Origin: Sorex araneus | Taxonomy: Eukaryota > Chordata > Mammalia > Eulipotyphla > Soricidae | Assembly (NCBI RefSeq): GCF_027595985.1 | Contig: NC_073311.1 | Span: forward strand, 32,176,057 to 32,240,056 | Direction of reading: 5' to 3' | DNA: 64,000 nt | Shown here: one piece after another, positions 11,716-23,124 of the stretch | Layout of the letters: each line of letters begins with the position of its first letter | Position numbering within the stretch: the first letter of the stretch is position 1 | Translations under genes and position numbers: made by a program | The notes under the pieces: generated by a model | Told to the model about the DNA's origin: nothing | Seen by the model: the letters and a program-made list of their open reading frames with translations, nothing else | Databases searched by the model: none

Positions 11716-11834
11716 AGCTTTGCACAGTGGCAGTATCATAGCCAGTAAGGTTTGCCTGAGGAACAATTATTGTTAATTGGAAACTTTTCCCAATACCCTG
11801 CTGTGACAAGTTGAAATATAGTCGGCATTGGCAA
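11716..11834 (+). pseudogene. RNU4P: U4 spliceosomal snRNA pseudogene, 3'-truncated
   Basis: Starts AGCTTTGCACAGTGGCAGTA, continues TCATAGCCAGTAAGGTTT (stem II and 5' stem-loop region), then TTATTGTTAATTGGAAACTTTTCCCAATACC and AATATAGTCGGCATTGGCAA. This is the order of vertebrate U4 snRNA, which pairs with U6 in the U4/U6 snRNP. About the first 118 of about 145 nt are recognisable, with scattered substitutions. Homology stops just before the Sm-site T-run and the terminal stem-loop, replaced by AATTATCATG. No proximal or distal sequence element of a real snRNA gene is evident upstream. I therefore read it as an inactive retroposed copy. Confidence 0.9.
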
Positions 11835-11944
11835 AATTATCATGTTATGTTCTTGCCCTGATTTTATATGCTTGTATCTATCAATAAACATTGTGATAAT
11901 TGAAAAACAACAAATAAAATCTTAAAAATTCTGTTAAAGAGGCA

Positions 11945-12178
11945 CTGTAGCACTGTTGTCCTTTGATTTGCTTGAGCGGGCATCAGTAACGTCTCCATTG
12001 TGTGACTTGTTGTTACTGTTTTGTGTATATTTAAATATGCCACGGGTAGCTTGCCAGGCTCTGCAGGGCGGGCAGGATACTCTCGGTAGCTTGCCAGGCT
12101 CTCTGAGAGGAATGGAGAACTCAAACCCAGGTAGGCCACGTGCAAGGCAAACACCCTATCTGCTGTGCTATCATTCCA
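11945..12178 (-). mobile_element. Family B SINE with perfect 11-bp TSD
   Basis: Antisense copy. The 3' tail is CTGTAGCACTGTTGTCC in plus-strand reading, then AATATGCCACGGGTAGC, TCTCGGTAGCTTGCCAGG, CAAACCCAGGTAGGCC (B box) and GCAAGGCAAACACCCTATC (head). TSD TTAAAGAGGCA occurs at 11934-11944 and 12179-12189, exactly at the ends. The tail is the GTGCTACA type, not poly(A). Confidence 0.88.
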
Positions 12179-12357
12179 TTAAAGAGGCATAAGTATTAAA
12201 TTTTAAAAGAAGCACGTTTCACTTATTCACACATATTTTCTAAAACTATTATATAATAATTTTTGCTTCATCTAAAATCTCATATCTCTGGAATATAAAA
12301 AGCATGCTTTAGATTCAGAATGATCTCTTTAATATGTGAGGTACAAAGAAATATATT

Positions 12358-12543
12358 AAGGGAGCGACAAATGACCAAAGGCAAAAGAACTGGAGACTTG
12401 TTCCACAGAATTGAGCTTACATATGGGATAGATCGCTGGGATATTGGTGGAGAGAAGCAGAAACTGAGTGTGTAGTGTTGGAACTATGTGTGCATTAAAC
12501 TATCATTGCTAGTGTTTTAAATCATGGTGCAACAATAAAAAAA
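12358..12543 (+). mobile_element. Probable old L1 3' end
   Basis: The run TGGGATATTGGTGGAGAGAAG, AGTGTTGGAACTATGTGTGC, ATCATGGTGCAACAATAAAAAAA has the layout of the L1 3' UTR tails seen elsewhere in the window (a gene-free segment ending in AATAAA plus A-run). Only the last about 190 bp is recognisable. Confidence 0.45.
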
Positions 12544-13874
12544 TGGGAAAGTCTGTTTTAAAGGCTAGATTATGATGTTAGAAAATCCCAATCACCTTGG
12601 ATGCCAATTTATTAATATGCATCTGTTAATTCTTTCAGAAAATATTTAATAGCAATTCTAGTTAATGCACTTGTGATATCTGTATTTCTATATTACAATA
12701 TAAAAATTCTACCTTCAAGAGCTGTGACCATCGTGCAATAAGAGTTTAACAAGGAGTTGCTTGATCTATTCATTGAACAAGAAATGAGCATTTGACATGA
12801 ATCTCAAAGGCAGAGGAAATACTTATTAGCAAATGCTGGCAGAACATTCATACAGAGACGACAATATGAGAAGCTGAGGAGAAGTGGAGGAATGTCTTGT
12901 AGGCAATCTAAGTGAAAAATGGTTAACAGATATGACTGGAAAAAAAAACATGTATATCAGTTAATAGTAAGATCCCAAATATGACAAAATACATAATTTA
13001 TTTTCTTGACTCTTATTTTTAATGTTATATACCTCACAATGTTTTCACTTTTCTGTAGAGAGAATTATTTTGCTATTTTATAGAAGGGCTAGTCACAGCC
13101 TGATAGCATTTTATATTAATTTAGAGTGAAAAGAAATAGAAACTAATGACTACCTATCAAACCGAGTGAGCTTGAGATAGTCACTTGAAGTAAATGAACT
13201 TTACTATTCAGTAGAAAATTTCTTCCTTGGATACTGCAATATATTTATTTATGGTTAAACTCAAATGCTTGCTTGATGATCACATCTGCCTGTCATCATT
13301 TCCTACCACTACTCAGAATTCATTCATTCCCCAATTACTTATGCAGTGTTTACAAAAAGCTGGGCTCTATTTTTTCTCTGGATATTGCAGTGAATCAAAC
13401 AAAATTCTCTCACTGCTGTAGTTTAAAATCTAGTGTAAGAAAGAGGCAAAAACAAATAAATACAGAATATATGTTGACAAGAATAACTTAAGCATTCAAA
13501 AGAAAGATGTGTAGTTGTTGAGTAAGAAATTCTTTTTCTAAGGAGGTCAAGGAATTCCTTGTTGCTAAGTGGGTTCTTGATCACAATTCTGAGTTAAGAT
13601 TTAAAGGGAAAAGAAAAGGAATTCGAAAAATATATATGGAGGAGAAAGTTAGATCCAGTAAAGAAACAGAAAGAGCCAGTGGTGCTGGAGGTAAGTGTTT
13701 GTAAAAGGTAACAAAAACTCAGAGTGAGAGTTATGCTTGCGATATACCCAAGAACTTTGTAGGACACTGCAATAAATTGGGTTTATATTCTGAGTAATAG
13801 GGGAAGCCATTGGGTAATAGGAATAATGTAGAGTTTCTGAAATTATTTTCTTCTCTTTTCTTTCTTTTGTTTAA
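12544..13874. other. Gene-free stretch, nothing identified
   Basis: AT-rich sequence without recognised repeats. Frames around 13227-13491 overlap each other in different phases and have no signal that they are exons. Confidence 0.45.
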
Positions 13875-14062
13875 TTGTTCAATGTCTGGGGATCATAGAG
13901 TTGATTGCAATGTACAAAGATCACACCTGTTGTGGCACCAGGGATCACAGTATCAGTACTGGGGATGGCATTTGACAATTTAGAGTGTTTCCCAGGACTG
14001 GATCCTTAATTCCACATATGTAATGCAGGTATTTTGCCACTCAACCATATCCCAAAGTCTGG
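13875..14062 (-). mobile_element. Degenerate family A-like SINE
   Basis: Antisense order of weak blocks: GTCTGGGGATCATAGAG, CACCAGGGATCACAGTATCAG, a B-box-like GGACTGGATCC and head-like GCAGGTATTTTGCCACTCAACC. Highly diverged; called on order and length only. Confidence 0.4.
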
Positions 14063-14861
14063 AAATGATGCATTAGTGTAAAATGATCCCTATATATTTT
14101 TTTGGAGGACGAGATGCCAGAGCTTTCTATTACAGTTAGAAAGTAAATAAGAAAGGGTTGATTGAGTTATTGAAATATTGTGAGAGTAGAAGAGAAGTTC
14201 TTGCTGGATATATAGATTTCAGAGTTTCAGTATATAGAGCATACATACCACAAATCTGCATTGCAGCATCGACTTTTCCATGCAGAGAAAAAGAAGAAAG
14301 AGAAGCAGATGCACGAAATCCCAACTTTAACAGTGTTAAAAATCAGGCAGTTCAATAAAATTGGAAAAATGGGGGGAAAGAAACAGAAAAATAATACCTA
14401 GGGCTAGAATATTTATGTTTTTTTTACATGATCAATGCTTTGGTTAGGTAATAAAAGTAAAGTTTCTTTCTTTTCTGTAATTGGAGCACTGAAGCAGTAC
14501 CCATAAGCTAGGAAAAGTGACAGTCATGTTTTCTTCAGCATCTTTAGTCCTACAAACATTAGCAAATTTCTATCATTTCAACTTCTCTGTAAAATAATGC
14601 ACTGTAGAGTCTGCTATTAATTTGGAACCACCACATCCTCACAGGATTGCATTTCATCCAATTGCATTCAACTATTGCAGGTAGGCAGAAAGAAGAAGCA
14701 GTAACTCTGAAGTCATTTGGAGTAGACTCAAAAGGAAAAGAAGAGTCTCCTAAAATCTCTGCATAAGTACTATAGGCACAAATGGAGTTCTTTTGTTCAG
14801 ACTCATGTGTGAATGTGATAAAAGGTCTAAAAACTAATCCATACTATTTGGTACATTTTTA
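14063..14861. other. Gene-free stretch
   Basis: No bounded repeat or gene is seen. Two opposite-strand short frames at 14136-14358 overlap each other and look like chance. Confidence 0.4.
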
Positions 14862-15052
14862 GTGGGAGAAATACACCTGGCATTGCTCAGGATTTAGACC
14901 TGGCTCTGCACTTCAGGGATCATTGCTGGCAGGCACCAACCAGGACCCAGGGGAGTGCCGGGTCTGCACTTGAGTCATCCCTTGAGTCAGCTGCCTTGAG
15001 GGGCATCAAGGTGAGCACCCTACCCACTCTACTATTATGCTCTAGCCCCATA
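14862..15052 (-). mobile_element. Family A-type SINE, diverged
   Basis: Antisense blocks CACCTGGCATTGCTCAGG, GACCTGGCTCTGCACTTCAGGGATC, GCACCCTACCCACTC and terminal TGCTCTAGCCCC match the reversed body and head. An internal segment (CCGGGTCTGCACTTGAGTCATCC) is irregular and may reflect a small duplication or a subfamily difference. Confidence 0.62.
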
Positions 15053-16462
15053 TTTGTATTTTTATTCTCAAAAAACTCCGTCCATCTGAGTTATTAAACA
15101 AGACTACCAAAATATAAATTTGTATTTTTTATAACTATTGTCATGAGGTAGAAACCATTGGAAGTAAAATATAGAAAATATTTATTTTTTACATATCTTA
15201 AGATATATCATATAAATCATTAATCTGCTTACTGGGATGCTTTGATATACTAAAAGGAGATAAAATATATCTTCAAGATATGCTTGTGCAAAATCTGAGA
15301 TGGAAAACATTGATAACCCCTCTCCCCACTCCTCCACACACATACCAGTGGTCCATAATATTTAAAATAAAGGTGGAGGAAAAACCAATGAAGTCTGAAG
15401 GATGTTTCTCTCATCTCACCTACCTTCTCATTAATGTGTCAAATTCTCGGAATCAGTAAGAACTGAATCAAGACCTAGCTATCTCACCATGGACAGAACA
15501 TTTTGCTATTTCTGTAGAAATTAAATTATCATTTATCATAGCAACTCAAAATTAACATCCTACTGAGATCTTTATGAGAATAAATGGACTTTTTAGACCT
15601 GTTTGACATATTTGTTTATAAAATGAAATGTAGCCTGCTATTGTTCATTTTCCTTAAAAAAGTAATGCATGGAGATAATATAAAATCTGATCTAGTGACT
15701 GCATTTGCAACATAACCATATTTTATCTCTAAATATAGCCTTTCTCCTAGGGGAAGGAACTCAAACTCTGAAACACTTCTGGAATAATTGCATTTAGTAT
15801 TGGGAGCTAATTGAGAAGATGCTGATACTTGTTTTCATCATTGCCGTGAAGTGTTTTTAAACAGGCCTTCCGTTGTAACACTAGGGACAGTGTAGGAGAC
15901 AGAGAGACTTGGGGAGGTTAATCTCCATTTACTATAGGTCACCTCAACAATGAATTTCAGTTTCTTCACTCACAAAATAAACTAAGAATCTATCTCTGTA
16001 TCTGCAGAAATACTATTAAAATATTTTCGGAATTTTTGAACTGCTGTGTTTTACATATATATGAATATATACACACATATGTAAGCATACGTGTGAAAAT
16101 GCATAGTTTCCAGAACATTTATGGGAACTCAGCAAATTCTTCTGTTATGATAACAAATTTGGAGTTTAATACAACATGAAGTGATGATGCACTTTCTGAT
16201 TTAGTTAGCTTAGTGAGAACTGATTTGTAATTAAGAAGAAAGGAGGGGGTAAAGCAAAACAAGAAAAATAAGGCACAGTGAACTACCTAATTCTTGTAAT
16301 CACAATCAAAGATGCTCTAATATGGATAAAACAAGGGGAAGTATGGCAATATAAATCCCTGTATCTGCTGATGATATGCACAATTTGAACACCAACCAGA
16401 TATTACATACTAGAACACAACACACTGTATTAATATTCTTTCTCTAAAAAAAATCTTTTCTG
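15053..16462. other. Gene-free stretch
   Basis: AT-rich, no recognised repeat or gene. It includes a short TATA/CACA patch near 16055-16095. Confidence 0.45.
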
Positions 16463-16632
16463 AAGTGAAGCTATAGTACAACAGGTAGGCATGCCTTGCA
16501 CCTGACCAACATGGGTTCCATCCCTGCCATCTGATATGGTCCACTGAGAACTGCCAGGCGTGATCACTGTCTGCAGAGCAAGGAGAAAGTCCTGAGCACT
16601 GCTGGGTATTATGCAAAAACCAAGAAAATATT
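16463..16632 (+). mobile_element. Family A SINE
   Basis: Head AAGCTATAGTACAACAGGTAGG, then GCCTTGCACCTGACCAACATGGGTTCCATCCCTGCCATCTGATATGGTCC, abbreviated here; body CTGCCAGGCGTGATC and GTCCTGAGCACTGCTGGG, then an A-containing tail. Moderate divergence. Confidence 0.66.
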
Positions 16633-16654
16633 TCTTTCCTTTAGTCTATGGCAA

Positions 16655-16802
16655 TAGGTCAAAGAGCTGGAGTCCAGGCTTTGTAATGACAAGGGCTCTG
16701 CTTTGACCCTGAGCACCATATGGTTCCTCAAGCACCACCAGGAACAACAGTTTGATATGGGCACAACAACCCCCCTAAAAAAAAGAAAGAAAAGAAAAAA
16801 GA
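16655..16802 (+). mobile_element. Degenerate family A SINE
   Basis: Starts AAAGAGCTGGAGTCCAGG, B-box region CTTTGACCCTGAGCACC, then CATATGGTTCCTCAAGCACCACCAGGAAC, ending in CCCCCCTAAAAAAAAG. It lies just downstream of another A copy on the same strand. Confidence 0.55.
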
Positions 16803-16921
16803 ATTTTCTTCTTGTGCATTATTTATCCTCGTAGTCTGTAGTATCCATACAATAGTTTATTCCTGATAAGACTGGTAAGAAAGTAATTTAAAAATACTTT
16901 CTGAATGCATAAATACAAATT

Positions 16922-16946
16922 ACACACACACACACACACACACACA
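16922..16946. repeat. (CA)n microsatellite
   Basis: An uninterrupted AC dinucleotide run of about 12 units. It generates a spurious Cys/Val-rich frame on the minus strand. Confidence 0.95.
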
Positions 16947-18229
16947 TACAGTTGCCTCTTAGAACATACATGAGTCTAAGGAATACTTTATTTTTAGCCC
17001 TGCCTATAAGTCCTTGAATATTACTTTGGCAGTATAATATTAAAATTTTTCTTCTCTTAGTACTCTTTATGGAATATGGAATACACATTATTTTTTAACT
17101 TAGAGACCTTGGACTTGTCACTAGATAGATTCCCAGTGTATGACAAGTTACCATTCCATGAGATGGATAATCCTACATCAGCTGTTTAACATAGCCATTG
17201 CACTATTTCTTAAAGGAAAGAAATTCAAATGTAAGTGTCCTGATGTCTCAAGGATGGCAAGGTTATATTTTCAGCATGTCCCTCCTAGTCTGCTCAAGAT
17301 AGCAGCTATGCGTCTAACTGATAGATCTGTATTTCTGGGAAAATGAAGGAAAATGTGCCAAGGACAAAAGGTTACATGTGGTATCATATGAATCCATTTC
17401 CTATTGAAGGTGCTTTCCCAGAAACCCCTCTTAATAAATTCACTTATATTCTATTATCCAGAAATGTCATTACAAGGCTACCCATATCAGCAGAGGAGTC
17501 TGAGAAATGCTTTTTAGATGGGAACATTGCCAGTACCGACAGAATCAGTATTCTGCTAAATAAGATAGATGAACAGTATCGTTACTGTACATGCCACTGG
17601 CAAATTCCATCAAACTTGAAAAACTTCAGTATCTTCATTTAACAAAAAAGAATAAGTAAAATATAAAAGTTTTGTACATAAAATTCAGAGTTTTAATGTG
17701 TTTATAAGCATTAAGCAAGTATATTAAACGACATCATTGGACTATTCGTGTTAGATACAAAATGACTTAATTACCGTAGTACAAGGAAGCACAAGGTAAT
17801 GATGGCTCACCAATATTTGTAAGTTTGCTTTAAATTCAGGTCTACTGTCACAGATTATTTAAAATTGAGACAATCTTCACAATTTTAAAGGTTTGTTTTT
17901 CCCTAGATATTGCCGTGGCCTTTGTGACCTGCAGGACAAAATGTAGACCAGGTCCCACTAAGGCAGACAGCTGAAGGAGACTTGCAGAAGAAAGGCTGAT
18001 TTCAGATTTCTGAAATTTTGAGAAAATTATATAAAATTACAAGTAAAGATTTCATTAGAAACACATTTGATTCACATGAACTTACTGATATACCATTACT
18101 GATATACTTTACACCATTATATACTTTTATGGTATGAGTGCTAGAAATTTTCAATTATATTAATCAATTAAACACAATTAAGAATGTGTTTTCAAATTTG
18201 TTTTTATTTTTTCCAGTTCTTATTTCCTG
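16947..18229. other. Gene-free stretch with two short adjacent frames
   Basis: Two plus-strand frames (17140-17346 and 17343-17642) abut each other with a 4-base overlap, but I recognise no protein family, and AT-rich composition explains short frames. No splice or poly(A) logic supports a gene. No bounded repeat is seen. Confidence 0.4.
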
Positions 18230-18239
18230 GATCTGAAGA

Positions 18240-18508
18240 GAAACCAGAGCACAGCACAACGGGTAGGGCGTGTGCCTTGCACGCTGCCTACCCGGGTCCG
18301 TTTCCTCCATCCCTCTGGAAAGCCTGGCAAGCTATCCCACCCACACAGTAGAGCCTGTGAGAGTATTCCGCTCACACAGCAGAGCCTGGCAAGCTACCTG
18401 TGGCATATTCGGTATGCCAAAAACAGTAACAACAAGTCTCACAATGGAGATGTTACTGGTGCCTGCTCGAGCAAATTGATAAACAATGGGAAGACAATGC
18501 TATAGTGT
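18240..18508 (+). mobile_element. Family B SINE with 10-bp TSD
   Basis: Head CCAGAGCACAGCACAACGGGTAGGGCG, TGCCTTGCACGCTGCC, then the B body with one segment repeated in a varied form (GAGCCTGTGAGAGTATTCCGC and AGAGCCTGGCAAGCTACC), GGCATATTCGGTATGCC, TTACTGGTGCCTGCTCGAGC. It ends AAGACAATGCTATAGTG. TSD TTATTTCCTG occurs at 18230-18239 and 18509-18518. Confidence 0.85.
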
Positions 18509-18518
18509 TTATTTCCTG

Positions 18519-20928
18519 AAAGACAACATTTTTAACAGGAAATAGTGCAATTATTTAAAGTTTGTTCAAATAGAGTTTATAGTATAAGTTAAAGAAATGT
18601 GCTTGTAGATATTCAACTTTATTATTTCTTTGATCAACTTTAAAATGTGCATTTGACAGACTACATTTTTAAGAAGCATTAGGTAGCTGCCAAAGAAAAA
18701 TTTATAATTTCTTGAAGTCTTCCTCTTTTCTTGTATAGCCCCACTAGAATATTTGGATGTGCCATTTAATTTAAGTCATCTATTCACTTTTTGTTTTTGC
18801 AAGTATGTCCTTGGCTAATGAGCATTTCAGGGTATATTCTATATATGGGAAACTGAGACTAAATGGAGCGACAGAGTGCTTAAAAGAAATCAGCTTCCGC
18901 TAAAGAGGTTGTAGAAAAAGCAAGTTTGCTCATCTTTTATGAAAAGCACCCTGCTATGTAGCCAGTATCGTAGTTACCGACAAAGTATTAAAACAATTTA
19001 ATAAAATATTAGTATTGGAAATACTAATTATAATTGGAAGCAGATCCCATATACCACACATTCTGAACTAATCATTCAGCATTTGCGTTTAGAATGTTTG
19101 TAAATATCCCCTGAGGTACCTTATAAAATAATCTTTCTTGAGATATTATGATTCCGTAGAGAAGAGAAACCTAGGAGTAAACCTAGAAAAACCTAAGAAG
19201 AGATCTAGGAGTAACACTGGAAAAATTAGAACAGGGGTCGGGAGGAGTTCAGTAAAAATAAGAGTGACTTAAAGCAACCAAACAGTTAAACAAAATCACA
19301 AAGATCTGGTGACTGAAATTCCAGTGAGATGAATGTAAGAAGATTGATCTGAATCCCAGTATCCTAAAAGACTTACCATGGACTTTTGTGAGTGGGGTTG
19401 AGTTAAATTTATATTTTTGTCCATTGAGGACAAAGTTGTAGGCTCCTGGATTCTCCCTCATCTTTTAAGTTAAGCTAGGTGAATTTGGTGAACAATGATG
19501 AAAAGTTGCCATGAAATGTTTGAGACAAAAGCAGTCAGTGATGAGTACAAGACACAGTGGGAAGATAAACATCCACCATTTAAAAATAACATCCACACAT
19601 AATAGGACACATATATGTAACTAACATTGAGAAATAATTTTACTATATTCATCAGAGAATACACAAATAACAACATACAGAATTTTATGTAACTTTACAG
19701 TTACACACTAAGGAAACTACTTTAGTCAACAATGATTTCAACAGATTTGAATCTTAAAAATTGATTTTTCCTATGATTTGCTTGTGTACTGGGAATAGAG
19801 TGAGTAGGTGGTGAAGAAGACAGGAGGAGTAGGCCAGTGGCCCAGAGGCAAGGGAGGAAACAATTTTGTTCACAATAGGCATCCTTAGCAAAGCCAATTG
19901 TATGACATCAGTGTCTACACATTTTCCATGATTTCTAAAAATATAATCAACTCACTAAAAGAGAAACATTATAACATACAATTTTAATTGATGAATGATT
20001 TGTGTACTTGGCTTTGAGATTGGGCAGTGGTATTACATTTAGATGATGGCTTCCCTTATTTCCTAGTCCTACGCCCTTGAGAAAATACTACCCAGAACAA
20101 AGGCCACATCCAATGTCTTAACTTGAACCCCTTATTTCCTGTCTGTCTTCATTATTATTATTAAACAAATGTCTGCAACTGTGAACTGTCCTAGTTTTTA
20201 TTTTTAGATGGTTTGTTTTCTTAAGTTCATTTATAAAGAAAACATATAATTCCGTGTGATGACCATCCCCCCCTTTTAATTACAGCATTAATTTTCCTAG
20301 AATGATGATGTTATTGATTGCCCAACTGCAAACTTCGTGCCAGAAATGCTTAACACTGTCTTGTCATTCACAGTCTGTTTAATGGTAACAAGGGATTTAT
20401 AGTCTGTCAAATTTGATAACCAGAATAACCAATAAAATATGACAGGAAAGACTTACTACTCTTTAGAATGGAATGGTTCCAACTGTACAAATGATGGCAG
20501 TTCAAAAAAATCCCTGAGGTAATGAAAAAAACAGAAGAAAAACACAATTATTTATTTCTATCAAGAAAGAAAATGCACATGTGCTGAATGGAAAGTGATG
20601 ATTTAGAAAGTCATTATTCCAAAGTCCTTATTTTATTTGTTTCTATTTATCAAAATTGAATTTTTACTTTCTTACTGGAAATGAACATCTACAAACCAAT
20701 TTTTGCCCTCAGAACATTCAAAAATGCTTTCATTAGTAAATCCATGACTTCTTACCCCAACTAGGAATCACTTTCATAATGGGAAGCTTTGTGGGACAAA
20801 TGAAGTTGACAGGTGACAGTAATGGGTATGAAACCATTACTGTTTGAAACCTGTTAGGCAATTCCTTTCAACCCCACACCTCTATGTCAATACACATAGC
20901 ACTGGTTGGTTTTTTTAGGTGTTATTCT
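18519..20928. other. 2.4 kb without recognised SINE, L1 or gene
   Basis: AT-rich sequence with no family A, B or C copy. A small local repeat of CCTAGGAGTAA, CCTAGAAAAACC and TAGGAGTAACACTGG lies at about 19167-19222. No gene or RNA is recognised. Confidence 0.45.
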
Positions 20929-21032
20929 CAGTAATATATACATTATATATACACACATATAATGTGCATATACATGTACATATATATGTATATGTGTGTA
21001 TGTATATATATGTGTGTGTGTATATATATATA
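20929..21032. repeat. (TA)n/(TG)n/(CA)n microsatellite, left part
   Basis: Alternating TA, CA and TG runs. The tract resumes at about 21274-21305 on the other side of a family B SINE, so one AT-rich microsatellite was probably the insertion target. Confidence 0.9.
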
Positions 21033-21273
21033 GGCTGGAGCAATAGCACAGCAGTAGGGTGTTTGCCTTGCACACAGCTGACCCAGGTTCGATTCCTCCC
21101 CCCTCTCAGAGAGCCTGGCAAGCTATTGAGAGTATTTTGCCCCCATGGCAGAGCCTGGTATGCTACCCGTGGCATATTCAATATGCCAAAAACAGTAAGA
21201 ACAACTTTAAAAACAAAAAGGAGATGTTACTGGTGCCCACTCGAGCAAATTGATGAGCAGTGATACAGTGATT
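21033..21273 (+). mobile_element. Family B SINE inside a microsatellite
   Basis: Begins GGCTGGAGCAATAGCACAGC, has GGTTCGATTCCTCCCCCC (B box followed at once by the B-type body), CTCAGAGAGCCTGGCAAGC, GGCATATTCAATATGCC and TGTTACTGGTGCCCACTCGAG. It ends GAGCAGTGATACAGTGA and runs directly into ATATATA. No poly(A). TSD cannot be read because both flanks are TA repeats. Confidence 0.88.
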
Positions 21274-21305
21274 TTATATATATGTACATATATATATGTA
21301 TATAT

Positions 21306-22084
21306 CATGAACTCTCCAAAACAAAATGACTTGACACTAATGACAAATTCAGAAAATAATAGGAAACCCATTTTGAGTACTATTTTTAACTCCCCTGCAG
21401 TGATGCTGAAGAAACTATTAAGCACTTGAACACATCTCTGGTTAACTTTCGATATTAGTCTCATTCGGTTTATTTACAGAGTGCAGACAGTTCGTGGTTG
21501 AACTTCATCCTTGAGTGAGCAGTGAATGAGCTACACTCTCAGCATAACTTGAATTTTTGCCATATCCCTCCATGACCAATATTTGAACTTTAAAATCAGG
21601 CTAGAAAGATTCTACAGAACAAGCCACCATCAATTGTGTACTGACTGACCTTTCGAGATTCCCCTTAGAGCAACAATTCTCTGGATATAATGGACTGAAC
21701 AATTTGATACTGCATCTATTCATAGAACTTATCTGTTTTAACAAATTTTCACATTTCAAATATCTTCTATGATGTTCCTGTAGGTAAACATAATAAATTG
21801 AAATACAGGTTGGCATAAAATACGATATTGCCTTTATTTTATTTTCATTATCTTTAAAGCTTAGGTTATAATTGCCTAGTTAAATGAAATAAAATTGCTG
21901 ATACTTTAGTGTATTGCTCTAAATAAATAACCATTTTCATTGCACTATTTAAATGCCTTCATGCCTTAAGATAAAATGTGTATCAAGAAAATATTCACAT
22001 TTTAATATTAATTTAGGAAAAAAGCTGTAATTTTGAAATGCTGTGTGTTTACTTTATGAATTTTTGTCATTTTTTTGAGTGGGC
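21306..22084. other. Gene-free stretch
   Basis: No recognised repeat or gene; AT-rich. Confidence 0.4.
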
Positions 22085-22225
22085 TATGTTAATGCTTAGT
22101 GTTAGTGCTCTCAAATTGATGTTTTGGGGTTAACCCTGATGGTATAGGGGGGTTATGTGATGCCAAGGATCAAACCAGGCCTCCTAAATGCAGCAAAGCA
22201 TGTGCTTTCAGTCTATTAAAACATT
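22085..22225 (-). mobile_element. Possible degenerate family A-like SINE
   Basis: Weak reversed blocks: GGGGTTAACCCTGATGG, GATGCCAAGGATCAAACCAGG (B-box-like) and GCAAAGCATGTGCTTTCAG (head-like). Low support. Confidence 0.3.
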
Positions 22226-22689
22226 TCTTTAGCTGTGGAATGGTCTTTAAATTGGTGAATATGAGTAGAAAGTCTTTTGAAAAAGTATAAAAATTGATCA
22301 AATGCCTTTGGGTGCTAAGTGGGACTCTGAGATATTTCATTGTAATCAGAGTTCCATTTCTAGACTGTAGGTATATATTATATTTATTGAACAACATTTA
22401 TTTTATCTGGCTATTGAAATAACTTTATTTCAGAAAATAGAAAAAAATAAAGAAATACTATGCAGATTTTGTGAGAACTTACTCCATTCTTATTATAAGC
22501 CATATTGTCAATATGTAAATAACTACCTTGTTCTTTGTTAATTTTTGCACTTATTTATTGGTTATTTTAATTATTGTAATCCTTTCTTAAGTGTTGGTGA
22601 AACCCAGACAGACTTACCCTTCTTACAAGAATAATAAGTGTTTAACTGGAGAGAGCCTTTGGCCTATTATTGATCCTAATTTAGTTATA

Positions 22690-22992
22690 ATATTATTTAT
22701 AAAACTCCACAAATGTTAAAAGTATGTAAGGTATATTCTTAATAACCTTTCTAATATTGCAAGCCACAGTGCCCAAAAGGAGATAGGAGGGAGAGAAAGA
22801 GGGAGAAGGGGGAGGAAAAGAGAGAAGCAGAGAGAGACACAGAGAGACAGAGAGAGGGAGGAAGGTGGAGGGAGGGAAGGAGAGAGATGGAGGGGAAAAG
22901 AGTATGCCATAGAAGCAGGCAAGAGGTTTTGAAATATTGTATGACTGAAATTCAATCATGAACAACTTTGTAATGCTCTAAAACAATAAAAA
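22690..22992 (+). mobile_element. L1 3' UTR fragment with purine-repeat expansion
   Basis: TTGCAAGCCACAGTGCCCAAAAG and AGTATGCCATAGAAGCAGGCAAG match the same blocks, in the same order, of the L1 3' end at 23.1-23.7 kb (there GCAAGCCATGATGCCCAAAAG and ATTGTCTGCCATGGAGGCAGG). The end is AATCATGAACAACTTTGTAATG, then AATAAAAAAA. The GA tract sits at the position of AGAGAGAG in the sister copy. Confidence 0.55.
22775..22905. repeat. (GA)n/purine-rich tract
   Basis: About 130 bases of almost pure purine on the plus strand (GGAGGGAGAGAAAGAGGGAG-like units). It produces Ser/Pro/Leu-rich frames on the minus strand that are repeat artefacts. Confidence 0.9.
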
Positions 22993-23124
22993 AAATTAAA
23001 AATTTAAAAAACTCACAAGTCTTTCAGAAAAGTGCAGAAATACTTATTTCATTCTTCAATAATAGGGCAAGAAGTAGGATGAGGAAAAATAACACTAAAA
23101 TGCATGAGGTATCAGAACTGTTTA

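Noticed and set aside
17140..17642. Two abutting plus-strand frames that could be a broken gene
   Set aside because: No recognisable protein family, no frameshift-repair logic, AT-rich background; treated as chance.
20919..21263. 114-codon plus frame starting in the microsatellite
   Set aside because: Translation of TA/TG repeats and a family B SINE.
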